A DNA stretch of 7,901 nucleotides from an uncultured Clostridia bacterium (GCA_946405675.1 CAMJIC010000111.1:1-7901), one strand, 5' to 3'; counted from the first letter of the stretch, positions 1-6,516 are shown. Notes: generated from the sequence alone by a model not told the origin. Program-made: numbers and translations.

Positions 1-47
1 TTAGCGCCGACCGGAGCGAAGCGTAGAAGCACACCCACAGGCCGGCC

Positions 48-73
48 CGCTGGCGGGGGCGTGACTTGTAACC
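48..73 (+). repeat. Dispersed intergenic repeat, copy 1 (GTGACTTGTAACC type)
   Basis: The element reads CGCTGGCGGGGGC followed directly by GTGACTTGTAACC. It matches the reverse complement of 7847-7872 at 23 of 26 positions, and its second half resembles 953-965 next to nadK's stop. It sits in the 93-bp stretch ahead of nadK. The rest of that stretch (1-47) shows no gene I can name: all three plus frames close by position 81 (TAG at 2-4, TAG at 24-26, TGA at 79-81), so an upstream gene probably ends at or just before the left edge. In other Clostridia nadK often follows a tlyA-type methyltransferase gene, but nothing here proves that. Confidence 0.6.
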
Positions 74-93
74 TTTCATGAGGCATAGCAGGA

Positions 94-951
94 ATGAATT
101 CATTTTTTGTCATAACGAACCAGCAGAAGGAGCCGGCCATACGGGAGGCTGCTTATATCAAAAACTATCTGGAACAAAGAGGAAAAATATGTTATCTTCA
201 AAGAGATGGTGTGAATATGCAATCGGATCATCTCAGATATACAGATGCATCAAAGATTCCTGAGGATGTAGAGTGTGTCATTGCGTTGGGCGGGGACGGT
301 ACACTGCTCCATGCTTCGCGTGACCTGGTGGACACTTCACTGCCCCTCCTGGGCGTGAATCTGGGAACACTCGGATACCTTGCGGAGATTGAACACACCA
401 GGACCGCGCAGACCCTTGACAGGCTGATCGCCGATGATTATTACATCGAAGACAGGATGATGCTTCAGGGAACAGTAGTGTCCGAATCCGGCGAGCGGAG
501 GAAGGACATTGCGCTGAACGATATTGTCATATCGAGGCGGGGCCGGCTTCGCGTGGTTGATTTTAATGTCTATGTGGACGATGTTTTCTTATGCTCCTAC
601 AGGGCAGACGGCATCATCGTCTCCACGCCTACAGGGTCGACCGGATACAGCCTTTCCGCGGGAGGGCCGATCGTTTCACCGGATGCATCTCTGATCCTTC
701 TGACCGCCATTGCTCCCCATACACTGATTTCAAGGACGATCGTACTGCCTGACCATGTCGTTGTTACGGTGGAGGTAGGGAATGAACGGTTTGAAGAGGA
801 AGGCGGGGCGGAGGCTTCTTTTGACGGGGATACTTTTCTGGTTCCCGGAAAGGGCGGAAGGATCGCGATCTCCAAATCGGAGAAGAAGACCCATCTGATC
901 AAAATGAATCATACCAGCTTTGTAAAGAACCTGAGAGAGAAACTGAAGTGA
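94..951 (+). CDS. nadK: NAD kinase (ATP-NAD kinase, NadK/PpnK)
   Basis: This cytoplasmic enzyme phosphorylates NAD+ at the 2' hydroxyl of the adenosine ribose to make NADP+, the only de novo route to NADP(H). The 285-residue protein has the usual bacterial length. The N-terminal Rossmann-like domain carries the family hallmark GGDGT at residues 66-70, with Asp68 the expected catalytic base, followed by a GVNLGTLGYL loop at 87-96. The C-terminal domain shows the conserved LND at 141-143 and the long glycine/threonine-rich block DGIIVSTPTGSTGYSLSAGG at 172-191, which forms the NAD site. The ATG at 94 fits family N-termini (VITN just inside the start). A TGAGG at 79-83 lies 10 nt upstream, and an AGGA directly abuts the ATG. 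It is the first gene of the nadK-argR-recN block common in Clostridia. No truncation or missing motif is seen. Confidence 0.97.
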   Translation: MNSFFVITNQQKEPAIREAAYIKNYLEQRGKICYLQRDGVNMQSDHLRYTDASKIPEDVECVIALGGDGTLLHASRDLVDTSLPLLGVNLGTLGYLAEIEHTRTAQTLDRLIADDYYIEDRMMLQGTVVSESGERRKDIALNDIVISRRGRLRVVDFNVYVDDVFLCSYRADGIIVSTPTGSTGYSLSAGGPIVSPDASLILLTAIAPHTLISRTIVLPDHVVVTVEVGNERFEEEGGAEASFDGDTFLVPGKGGRIAISKSEKKTHLIKMNHTSFVKNLREKLK

Positions 952-952
952 A

Positions 953-1018
953 GTGACAACGTAACTGTTCATGGACAGACAGATCCTGACTGTTCCAAAC
1001 AGGTACTGAACAGTTACA
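953..1018. repeat. Inverted-repeat element between nadK and argR
   Basis: The 89-bp nadK-argR spacer is largely built from a palindromic-ended element. GTAACTGTTCA at 961-971 is the perfect reverse complement of TGAACAGTTAC at 1007-1017, with 35 nt between the arms. The left arm is preceded by GTGAC (953-957), so the left end resembles the repeat at 61-73 (GTGAC, short spacer, GTAAC). The right part, 990-1018, recurs after rpiB at 3869-3897 with 25 of 29 identical bases. In RNA the arms could form an 11-bp stem, but no T-run follows, so it is not an obvious terminator. It begins 2 nt after the nadK stop and ends 8 nt before the argR ribosome binding site. Confidence 0.65.
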
Positions 1019-1040
1019 TGACAACAGGGAAGGCAGCATA

Positions 1041-1496
1041 ATGATGATGAAAGTCAGGAGACAGGCAAAAATTCTGGAATTGATCAGTCAGTATGACATC
1101 GAGACACAGGATGAGCTTGCCGGACAGCTGAAACAGGAGGGGTTCAAGGCGACGCAGGCAACGATCTCACGCGATATCCGTGAACTCAAGCTGATGAAGA
1201 TTTCGACCGGAGGAGGCCATCAGAAGTATACGGCGATCGAATCCGGTTCGGAGCGGCTTGTGGAGAAGTACCTCAGAGTACTGAGGGACGGGTTTGTCGA
1301 GATGGATAAGGCCGGAAACCTGATCGTGATACGGACTGTATCCGGCATGGCGATGGCGGTTGCCGCGGCATTGGATGCCATGGACTGGACAGAGGTTGCA
1401 GGCTGCATTGCCGGAGACGATACGATCTTCTGCGCGGTACATTCTCCCGAAGAGACGGACCTGGTCATGGAGAAGATCAGGATCAACGTTTCTTAA
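1041..1496 (+). CDS. argR: Arginine repressor ArgR/AhrC
   Basis: This is a hexameric, L-arginine-sensing DNA-binding protein that represses arginine biosynthesis and, in Bacillota, activates catabolism by binding ARG boxes. The protein has 151 residues, normal for the family. The N-terminal winged helix-turn-helix spans about residues 4-70, with the signature TQATISRDIREL at 38-49 in the recognition helix. The C-terminal oligomerisation and arginine-binding core (about 72-151) carries AGCIAGDDTIF at 120-130; Asp126-Asp127 are the expected arginine ligands. The start lies among three consecutive ATGs (1041, 1044, 1047). AGGGAAGG at 1026-1033 gives a 7-nt spacer to the first and 10 nt to the second, so the first or second is likely; they cannot be separated from sequence alone. 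No clear ARG box is visible in its own upstream spacer. Confidence 0.96.
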   Translation: MMMKVRRQAKILELISQYDIETQDELAGQLKQEGFKATQATISRDIRELKLMKISTGGGHQKYTAIESGSERLVEKYLRVLRDGFVEMDKAGNLIVIRTVSGMAMAVAAALDAMDWTEVAGCIAGDDTIFCAVHSPEETDLVMEKIRINVS

Positions 1497-1507
1497 TGAG
1501 GAGTCAG

Positions 1508-1560
1508 GAATGAACTGTGCAGATTGCGCAGAGTGTTTTCGCAATCTGCATAATTCATTC
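1508..1560. repeat. Long inverted repeat in the argR-recN spacer
   Basis: Two 21-nt arms, 1508-1528 and 1540-1560, pair at 19 of 21 positions around an 11-nt loop. The inner 11 bp (TGCAGATTGCG against CGCAATCTGCA) are perfect. One of the two outer imperfections (1517 with 1551) would still form a G-U wobble in RNA. It starts 12 nt after the argR stop. No T-run follows immediately; the first one is at 1613-1619, more than 50 nt away. It may be an RNA hairpin that stabilises the argR 3' end, an attenuator component, or a protein-binding palindrome. The outer arms contain TGAA and TTCA, which recall ARG-box halves, but the spacing does not fit an ARG box. Confidence 0.7.
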
Positions 1561-1572
1561 GTGATCGTCCCA

Positions 1573-1619
1573 AAGGCCGCTGAATTAGCCTTGATGGAGA
1601 GAGCGGGGGTTCTTTTTTT
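1573..1619 (+). terminator. Possible weak terminator or attenuator upstream of recN
   Basis: A run of seven T (1613-1619) follows a G-rich stretch. Two short, mutually exclusive stems are possible just before it: AAGGC 1573-1577 with GCCTT 1588-1592, or CCGCT 1577-1581 with AGCGG 1602-1606. Neither is a strong GC stem immediately abutting the T-run, so termination would be partial at most. The competing stems are what suggests an attenuator; this is inference. The AAGGAGG right after it (1620-1626) has no start codon at a usable distance; the next ATG is 22 nt on. Confidence 0.3.
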
Positions 1620-1675
1620 AAGGAGGTTAACGATAATCCTGACGTTTCATGATGGGGGCCGGAACCATACTGACT

Positions 1676-1680
1676 GGAGG
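1676..1680 (+). promoter_or_regulatory. Ribosome binding site that sets the recN start
   Basis: GGAGG ends 10 nt before the ATG at 1691. The frame is open from an earlier ATG pair (1649 and 1652), but these have no Shine-Dalgarno sequence within 20 nt. They would also add 13-14 residues (MMGAGTILTGGRRK) before the conserved RecN N-terminus. The site therefore favours 1691. Confidence 0.75.
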
Positions 1681-1690
1681 CCGGAGAAAA

Positions 1691-3373
1691 ATGCTTAGAA
1701 GTATTCATGTGAAAAATCTTGCTTTGATCGATGAAGAAGAGATCCAGCTCAAGGATGGGCTGAATATCCTGACGGGAGAGACCGGCGCGGGAAAATCGAT
1801 CGTGATCGGATCGGTCAGCGCCGCTTTAGGGACAGGTTCCCTGAAGGAGCTGGTCAGGGAAGGTGCCGAGAACGCCATGGTTGAGCTGACATTTGAGACA
1901 GAGTCTTCCCAGATCCATCATCTTCTGGAGGAGATGGATCTTCCCACGATGGACGGAGAGGTCATCATTACCAGGAGCTTTCGGAAAGGACGGAGCATCA
2001 GCAGGATCAACGGGGAAACGGTAAATGTGGCAAGGGTGCGGGAGATCGCATCCAGCCTGATCGATATCCATGGGCAGCATGAGCATCAGTCTTTGCTCTA
2101 TCCAAGATACCATCTGGCCCTGGTAGACAGCTTTGCCGACAGTGCGCTGGAAGAGCAGAAGCGCATATGCAAGGAGAACTGGCACGCATGGCAGGAGGCT
2201 TCCCGGCTCCTGGAGACGGCGCTCCGGGAGGCACCGGACCGGGTGAGGCAGATTGACTTCCTTACCTATGAGATCGGTGAGATCGACGATGCAGCCCTGA
2301 AGGAAGGAGAGGATGAGGTACTGGAGGCCAGGTACCGGAAGCTTTCCAATGCGCAGAGGATCCTTGAGGCGGCGCAGCAGACCCAGCTTTTGACCGGGAG
2401 CGACAGCGGCGCGCTGATGAATGTGTCTCAGGCATCCGGGATCCTTGCAAGGATCAGCAGCCTGGATGAGGAACTTCAGGAGATGGGGGAGATGCTTTCC
2501 CAGGTCGAGGACCTGCTTGGCGATTTCAACCGGGCCATGAGTTCCTTTCTGGATGATTTCAGCTATGATGAACAGGAACTGGATGACATCTCCCGGAGGC
2601 TGGATCTGATCAACCGCCTGAAAACCAAATATGGGAAGACGATCAGTGAGATCCTTGCATATCGTGATGAGCAGGCTGAAAAGCTTAGGCGCCTGCAGGA
2701 TCATGATGCTTATGTGGCAGGCCTGAGAAAGCGCCTGGAGGAGAGCGAGAGGAAGCTTCGGGATGCCTGCGATGCGGTCACTGTGCTGCGGAAGGCATCG
2801 GCCAGGCAGCTGTCCGGACTGATCCGGAAGTCCCTGGAGGAGCTGAACTTTCTGGACGTGCGGTTCGAGATCTCCTTTGAACCTTTGAAGGAGATGACGG
2901 AAAATGGCGCGGATGAGGCTGTCTTTCTGATTTCCACCAATCCGGGAATGCCCATGCGCCCGCTGCAGAGCGTAGCCTCCGGGGGTGAGCTTTCCAGGAT
3001 CATGCTTGGCATCAAGACGATCATGGCGCAGAAGGATTCCATCGAAACTTTGATCTTCGATGAGATCGACACAGGGATCAGCGGGAGAACCGCCCAGAAG
3101 GTTTCAGAGAAGATGGCTGAGCTGGCAAAGTCCCGTCAGGTCATTGCCATCACGCATCTGGCACAGATCGCCTCCATGGCAGATGCGCATTTTCTGATCG
3201 AAAAGAATGTGGAGGCAGGGCAGACAAGAACCCATGTCAGGGAGCTGGAACGCGGGGAGATGATCAAGGAGCTTGCAAGAATCCTCGGCGGAGCCCAGAT
3301 CACGGATACGGTTTTGAAGAGTGCGGAAGAGATGAAGAAGCTTGCGGATCATCAGAAGCAGGCAGGAGTGTGA
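1691..3373 (+). CDS. recN: DNA repair protein RecN
   Basis: RecN is an SMC-like ATPase recruited early to DNA double-strand breaks, where it helps hold ends and promotes RecA-dependent recombination. With the start at 1691 the protein has 560 residues, close to characterised RecN proteins. The N-terminal head begins MLRSIHVKNLALID and carries the Walker A motif GETGAGKS at 29-36. The middle (about 150-400) is rich in Glu, Arg, Leu and Gln heptad-like stretches, consistent with the antiparallel coiled coil. The C-terminal head has the ABC signature SGGELSR at 430-436, Walker B IFDEIDTGISG with Asp457-Glu458, and the H-loop ITHLAQIAS with His489. It follows argR as in many Clostridia, with an unusually long 194-nt spacer full of inverted repeats. 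The last codons and TGA stop lie inside a dispersed repeat copy (3361-3377), so the extreme C-terminus (QAGV) may be repeat-derived. I see no clear LexA box. Confidence 0.96.
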   Translation: MLRSIHVKNLALIDEEEIQLKDGLNILTGETGAGKSIVIGSVSAALGTGSLKELVREGAENAMVELTFETESSQIHHLLEEMDLPTMDGEVIITRSFRKGRSISRINGETVNVARVREIASSLIDIHGQHEHQSLLYPRYHLALVDSFADSALEEQKRICKENWHAWQEASRLLETALREAPDRVRQIDFLTYEIGEIDDAALKEGEDEVLEARYRKLSNAQRILEAAQQTQLLTGSDSGALMNVSQASGILARISSLDEELQEMGEMLSQVEDLLGDFNRAMSSFLDDFSYDEQELDDISRRLDLINRLKTKYGKTISEILAYRDEQAEKLRRLQDHDAYVAGLRKRLEESERKLRDACDAVTVLRKASARQLSGLIRKSLEELNFLDVRFEISFEPLKEMTENGADEAVFLISTNPGMPMRPLQSVASGGELSRIMLGIKTIMAQKDSIETLIFDEIDTGISGRTAQKVSEKMAELAKSRQVIAITHLAQIASMADAHFLIEKNVEAGQTRTHVRELERGEMIKELARILGGAQITDTVLKSAEEMKKLADHQKQAGV

Positions 3374-3377
3374 CTTG
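3361..3377 (+). repeat. Dispersed repeat, copy 2, overlapping the recN stop codon
   Basis: GGCAGGAGTGTGACTTG is identical over all 17 bases to the reverse complement of 7852-7868 near the right edge, and it resembles 53-69 near the left edge. The recN stop (TGA at 3371-3373) is the TGA inside GTGTGACTTG. After 3377 the similarity to the other copies stops: CAGCG follows in place of TAACC. Confidence 0.6.
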
Positions 3378-3420
3378 CAGCGTACTATGTTTCCTGAACA
3401 AGGGAAAGGAGAAGTGTATC

Positions 3421-3864
3421 ATGAAAATCGCAATCGGAAACGACCATAGCGCGGTTGACCTGCGTGAGGAGATAACGAAGCACCTTAGGGAGCGTGGCTT
3501 TGAGGTGGAGGAGGTAGGAACCTTCTCCCGGGAGAGCAGCAATTATCCGGAATGGGGGGAGAAGGTCTGCCGGAAGGTTCTTGCGAAGGAGGCTGACCTG
3601 GGCATTGCGATCTGCGGAACGGGTGTCGGGATCTCCATTGCCTGTAATAAGGTGAAGGGAATCCGGGCGGTCTGCTGCAGTGAGCCTTACAGTGCCAGGC
3701 TTTCCCGCCAGCATAACAATGCGAATGTGCTGTGCTTCGGCGCGCGCGTGGTCGGCGCGGAGCTGGCCAAGATGATCGTGGATGAATGGCTGGATGCGGA
3801 GTTTCAGGGCGGCAGACACCAGACCAGAATTGACATGATCACGGAAATTGAAAACAAAGGATAA
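3421..3864 (+). CDS. rpiB: Ribose-5-phosphate isomerase B (RpiB/LacAB family)
   Basis: The enzyme interconverts ribose 5-phosphate and ribulose 5-phosphate in the non-oxidative pentose phosphate pathway; family members may also isomerise allose 6-phosphate. The 147-residue protein covers the whole single-domain fold. Visible family features are Asp8-His9 in GNDHS, the catalytic Cys65 within ICGTGVGISIACNK, the SEPYSARLSRQHNNANVL block with His98 and Asn102, and phosphate-binding GGRHQTR at 130-136. The resemblance to E. coli RpiB is strong, especially at 80-136, which argues for RpiB over the LacA/LacB subunits. The start at 3421 is chosen because AAAGGAG (3405-3411) lies 9 nt upstream; an in-frame ATG at 3370 would overlap the recN stop and add 17 non-conserved residues. 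It lies 47 nt after recN, probably cotranscribed. In spore formers such as B. subtilis, recN is instead followed by spoIVB and spo0A. Confidence 0.93.
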   Translation: MKIAIGNDHSAVDLREEITKHLRERGFEVEEVGTFSRESSNYPEWGEKVCRKVLAKEADLGIAICGTGVGISIACNKVKGIRAVCCSEPYSARLSRQHNNANVLCFGARVVGAELAKMIVDEWLDAEFQGGRHQTRIDMITEIENKG

Positions 3865-3868
3865 GGAG

Positions 3869-3897
3869 CTGTTCAGAACAGGTTTTGAACAGTTACA
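3869..3897 (+). repeat. Dispersed repeat module (TGAACAGTTACA type), second copy
   Basis: This 29-nt stretch begins 4 nt after the rpiB stop and matches 990-1018 (nadK-argR spacer) at 25 of 29 positions. The shared blocks are CTGTTC, AACAGGT and TGAACAGTTACA in the same order and spacing. It also contains a short internal inverted repeat, TGTTCA (3870-3875) with TGAACA (3886-3891). Both copies begin within 40 nt of the stop codon of a preceding gene. Confidence 0.6.
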
Positions 3898-3920
3898 ACA
3901 GAGGTTAATGGGTGCGGTGA

Positions 3921-3965
3921 AAAAGCAGCAGCTCAGAGCATTTTGGTCTGAACTGCTGCTTTTTT
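3921..3965. terminator. Rho-independent terminator after rpiB, probably bidirectional
   Basis: AGCAGCAG (3924-3931) pairs perfectly with CTGCTGCT (3953-3960). After one C/A mismatch, TCAGA (3933-3937) pairs with TCTGA (3947-3951), closing a 9-nt loop. Six T (3960-3965) follow on the plus strand. Five A (3920-3924) precede it, giving a T-run for minus-strand transcription. It can therefore end both the rpiB transcript and the convergent GH94 transcript. An outer stem, GCGGTGA (3914-3920) with TCACCGC (3976-3982), could extend it. Confidence 0.85.
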
Positions 3966-3978
3966 GTGATTTTTCTCA

Positions 3979-4020
3979 CCGCCCACAGCACAGAATGCCT
4001 GCGTTCTGTGCTGTGGGCGG
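3979..4020. repeat. Perfect 17-bp stem-loop between convergent genes
   Basis: CCGCCCACAGCACAGAA (3979-3995) is the exact reverse complement of 4004-4020, with an 8-nt loop. No T-run follows on either strand, so it is not a canonical terminator. For the GH94 transcript, which reads leftward, it lies 43 nt beyond the stop codon and just ahead of the bidirectional terminator, where it could protect the mRNA 3' end or assist termination. Bases 3979-3982 are shared with the possible outer stem of the neighbouring terminator, so the two structures compete. Confidence 0.75.
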
Positions 4021-4063
4021 CGGAGCGTTACGTTCATTTTAAGACCGTGCCGGGGGATGGGGA

Positions 4064-6499
4064 TCATCCCATCACGGCGGTTACCTGGTATTCCTTCACA
4101 CCTTCTTCGAATGGAATGACGTTTCCTTCGATGGCCTTGCCGTTTACGGTGAGGGATCTGATTCCCTTCTGCACATGGTCAGGGTTGTGCACCTGGATGT
4201 GATAGACTGCGCCGCGGAATCTGCGGTCAATGGTGTAATCACCGAAATCAGAGCTCACGCATGGATCGATCTTCAGTCCGTCATAATCAGGCTGGATGCC
4301 CAGGATGTACTGTGACACATTCACGAACGTCCATGCTGCCGTGCCGGTCAGCCAGCTGTTCTTTCCCTGGCCGAAGAACGCCGCGTCCTTTCCGGCGACC
4401 ATCTGGCTGTACACATAAGGCTCCGTGCAATGTATGTCGGAAATGTCTTCGATGTACGCGGGGCAGGTCTTCTTGTAGATTTCAAATGCCCGGTCGCCGT
4501 GTCCCACCACGGTTTCCGCGATGGAGACCCAGGGGTTATTATGGCAGAAGATCCCGCCGTTCTCCTTGTATCCGGGCGGATAGGAGGAGATCTCTCCCAG
4601 GTTCAGGTAGTAATGGGTGTAGCAGGGCTGCAGGATCATGATGCCATATTTGGTATCGAGGTATTTCTCGACCGAAGCGAGAGCTTTCTGGGCTTTACCT
4701 TCCTCAACACCGATCCCCGCCAGGACACAGAATCCCTGCGGCTCGATGAAGATCTTGCCTTCTTCGCACTGAGCCGATCCGACCTTGTTCCCGTTCGCGT
4801 CATAGGCACGCACGAACCATTCTCCGTCCCATCCGGCATCCAGCACTGCATCATACATGGCCTTCACTTCCGCCTGTACCTGGTCTGCCTTTTCCTTCAG
4901 GCCGCGGCGCAGGCACATCTGCCGGTATTCTTCCCCGTACTTGACAAACATGCCACCAATGAATACGGATTCAGCGACAGGGCCTTCGCTGGGGCCGCTG
5001 GTCTGGAAGGACTCTCCCGGCGTATCAGAGAAGCAGTTCAGGTTCAGGCAGTCATTCCAGTCCGCGCGTCCGATCAAGGGAAGCCTGTGGGGTCCCTTAT
5101 GGTTGACGATATAGTCAAATGACCTTGTCAGGTGTTCGAAGAGGGGCACCTTTGTGGATTCGTCATTGTCAAAGGGAACCATCTCGTCAAGGATGCTGAA
5201 ATCCCCGGTTTCCTTCACATAGGCAGCCGTTCCGGCAATGAGCCAGAGAGGATCATCATTGAAGCCGGAGCCGATGTCAGAGTTGCCGCGCTTGGTCAGC
5301 GGCTGGTACTGATGGTAGGCGGAGCCGTCCGCAAACTGTGTGGACGCGATATCGATGATACGCTCCCGGGCCTTTTCAGGGATCAGATGGACAAAGCCAA
5401 GAAGATCCTGGTTGGAATCACGGAAGCCCATGCCGCGCCCGATCCCGGACTCATAGTAAGAGGTGGAGCGGGACATGTTGAAGGTGACCATGCACTGATA
5501 CTGGTTCCAGATGTTGACCATGCGGCTGAGCTTTTCATCCGCGCAGGAGATGCTGTACCCGGACAGCAGATGTGTCCAGTAATCGTTGAGCTTACGCAAA
5601 GCCAGTTCCACATCCGCCTTTGTCTGATACTTCCCAAGCAGCCTCCTGGCCGGCGCCTTGTTGATGACATTGGGCGCTTCCCACTTTTCAGACACCGGGT
5701 TTTCCGCATAGCCCAGGACAAAGACAAGCGTTTTCTCCTGTCCTGGCTCCAGACGGAGATTGAGCTGATGCGCAGCGATCGGATACCAACCGCTTGCGAC
5801 GGAATTTGTGCAGCCATCATTTTTAATCGCCTTTGGATCGGAAGCAGGCTGGTAGGTTCCGATAAATGCGTCACGCGAGGTGTCAAAGCCGTCCACCTTT
5901 TCATTGACAGAGAAGAAGGCATAATGGTTCCTGCGCTCCCGGTACTCTGTCTTGTGATAGATCGTGGAGCCGTCCACCTCGACTTCTCCTGTGGACAGGT
6001 TTCTCTGATAGTTCGTCATGTCATCGAGAGCATTCCAGAGGCAGAATTCCACGTAGGAATAAAGTTGGAACTCCTTCACCTGGCTGCTTTCGTTTTTGAT
6101 GGTCAGGCAGTTGATCTCACAGGTATCTTCCAGCGGCACGAAATTCAGAAGATCGGTGCGCAGGCCGTTTTTGGAAGACAGAAAACGGGTATAGCCGATC
6201 CCGTGATGGCATTCGTAGGAATCAAGCGGTGTCTGGGTAGGCTGCCAGCCTGGATTCCAGACAAATCCTTCATCGTGGATATAATAGTACTTGCCGTTGG
6301 AATCATAAGGGACGTTGTTATAGCGGTAGCGGGTGATGCGGAGCATCTTCGCGTCCTTATAGAAGCTGTACCCGCCGCAGGTGTTGGAAATGATCGAGAA
6401 GAAATCGTTGCATCCAAGGTAATTGATCCATGGAAGAGGCGTTTTGGGGGTCGTGATGACGTACTCACGGGCCTCATCATCGAAATAACCGTATTTCAT
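4064..6499 (-). CDS. Cellobiose phosphorylase, glycoside hydrolase family 94
   Basis: The enzyme reversibly phosphorolyses cellobiose to alpha-D-glucose 1-phosphate and glucose with inversion, saving one ATP compared with hydrolysis. There is no signal peptide, so it acts in the cytoplasm. The protein has 811 residues, the length I recall for the Clostridium thermocellum enzyme, and resembles it along its whole length. Layout: N-terminal beta-sandwich (about 1-285, with FCLWNALDDMTNYQRN and YHKTEYRERRNHYAF blocks), linker, (alpha/alpha)6 barrel (about 310-730), C-terminal beta domain. The barrel has SGIGRGMGFRDSNQD, including Asp361 expected to contact the acceptor glucose, and RADWNDCLNLNCF at 478-490. 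There Asp483 corresponds to the general acid Asp490 of the Cellvibrio gilvus enzyme. YPPGYKENGGIFCHNN lies farther on. The start at 6499 has GGAG 8 nt upstream and matches the family N-terminus MKYGYFDDE. The frame stays open to 6622, but that extension would cover the promoter. Cellodextrin phosphorylase is less likely, judging by length and motif wording. Confidence 0.94.
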   Translation of the reverse strand: MKYGYFDDEAREYVITTPKTPLPWINYLGCNDFFSIISNTCGGYSFYKDAKMLRITRYRYNNVPYDSNGKYYYIHDEGFVWNPGWQPTQTPLDSYECHHGIGYTRFLSSKNGLRTDLLNFVPLEDTCEINCLTIKNESSQVKEFQLYSYVEFCLWNALDDMTNYQRNLSTGEVEVDGSTIYHKTEYRERRNHYAFFSVNEKVDGFDTSRDAFIGTYQPASDPKAIKNDGCTNSVASGWYPIAAHQLNLRLEPGQEKTLVFVLGYAENPVSEKWEAPNVINKAPARRLLGKYQTKADVELALRKLNDYWTHLLSGYSISCADEKLSRMVNIWNQYQCMVTFNMSRSTSYYESGIGRGMGFRDSNQDLLGFVHLIPEKARERIIDIASTQFADGSAYHQYQPLTKRGNSDIGSGFNDDPLWLIAGTAAYVKETGDFSILDEMVPFDNDESTKVPLFEHLTRSFDYIVNHKGPHRLPLIGRADWNDCLNLNCFSDTPGESFQTSGPSEGPVAESVFIGGMFVKYGEEYRQMCLRRGLKEKADQVQAEVKAMYDAVLDAGWDGEWFVRAYDANGNKVGSAQCEEGKIFIEPQGFCVLAGIGVEEGKAQKALASVEKYLDTKYGIMILQPCYTHYYLNLGEISSYPPGYKENGGIFCHNNPWVSIAETVVGHGDRAFEIYKKTCPAYIEDISDIHCTEPYVYSQMVAGKDAAFFGQGKNSWLTGTAAWTFVNVSQYILGIQPDYDGLKIDPCVSSDFGDYTIDRRFRGAVYHIQVHNPDHVQKGIRSLTVNGKAIEGNVIPFEEGVKEYQVTAVMG

Positions 6500-6507
6500 G
6501 TATGGAG

Positions 6508-6516
6508 CTCCTTTTT
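6508..6516 (-). promoter_or_regulatory. Ribosome binding site of the GH94 gene
   Basis: Read on the minus strand, AAAAAGGAG ends 8 nt before the ATG whose first base is 6499. It settles the start of the phosphorylase at MKYGYFDDE and not at the upstream ATG (6622), which lies beyond the promoter. Confidence 0.8.

Noticed and set aside
78..263. Short frame starting at 78 overlapping the nadK start
   Set aside because: It is out of frame with nadK, overlaps its conserved N-terminus and has no recognisable sequence.
953..1018. CRISPR-like or riboswitch reading of the nadK-argR spacer
   Set aside because: There is only one inverted pair, with no regularly spaced direct repeats and no riboswitch consensus I recognise; a small palindromic element explains it better.
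1167..1544. Minus-strand frame of 125 codons opposite argR
   Set aside because: It is antisense to a well-supported ArgR sequence and has no motifs.
1548..1560. ARG box within the argR-recN spacer
   Set aside because: Only one TTCA half resembles the consensus and the partner half is at the wrong distance.
1826..2704. Open frame of 292 codons on the minus strand inside recN
   Set aside because: It is antisense to conserved RecN sequence and shows no recognisable domain; codon bias explains the open frame.
3848..4202. Two short plus-strand frames after rpiB (3848-4042 and 3966-4202)
   Set aside because: They run through the terminator and palindrome and into the convergent gene; neither resembles a protein family.
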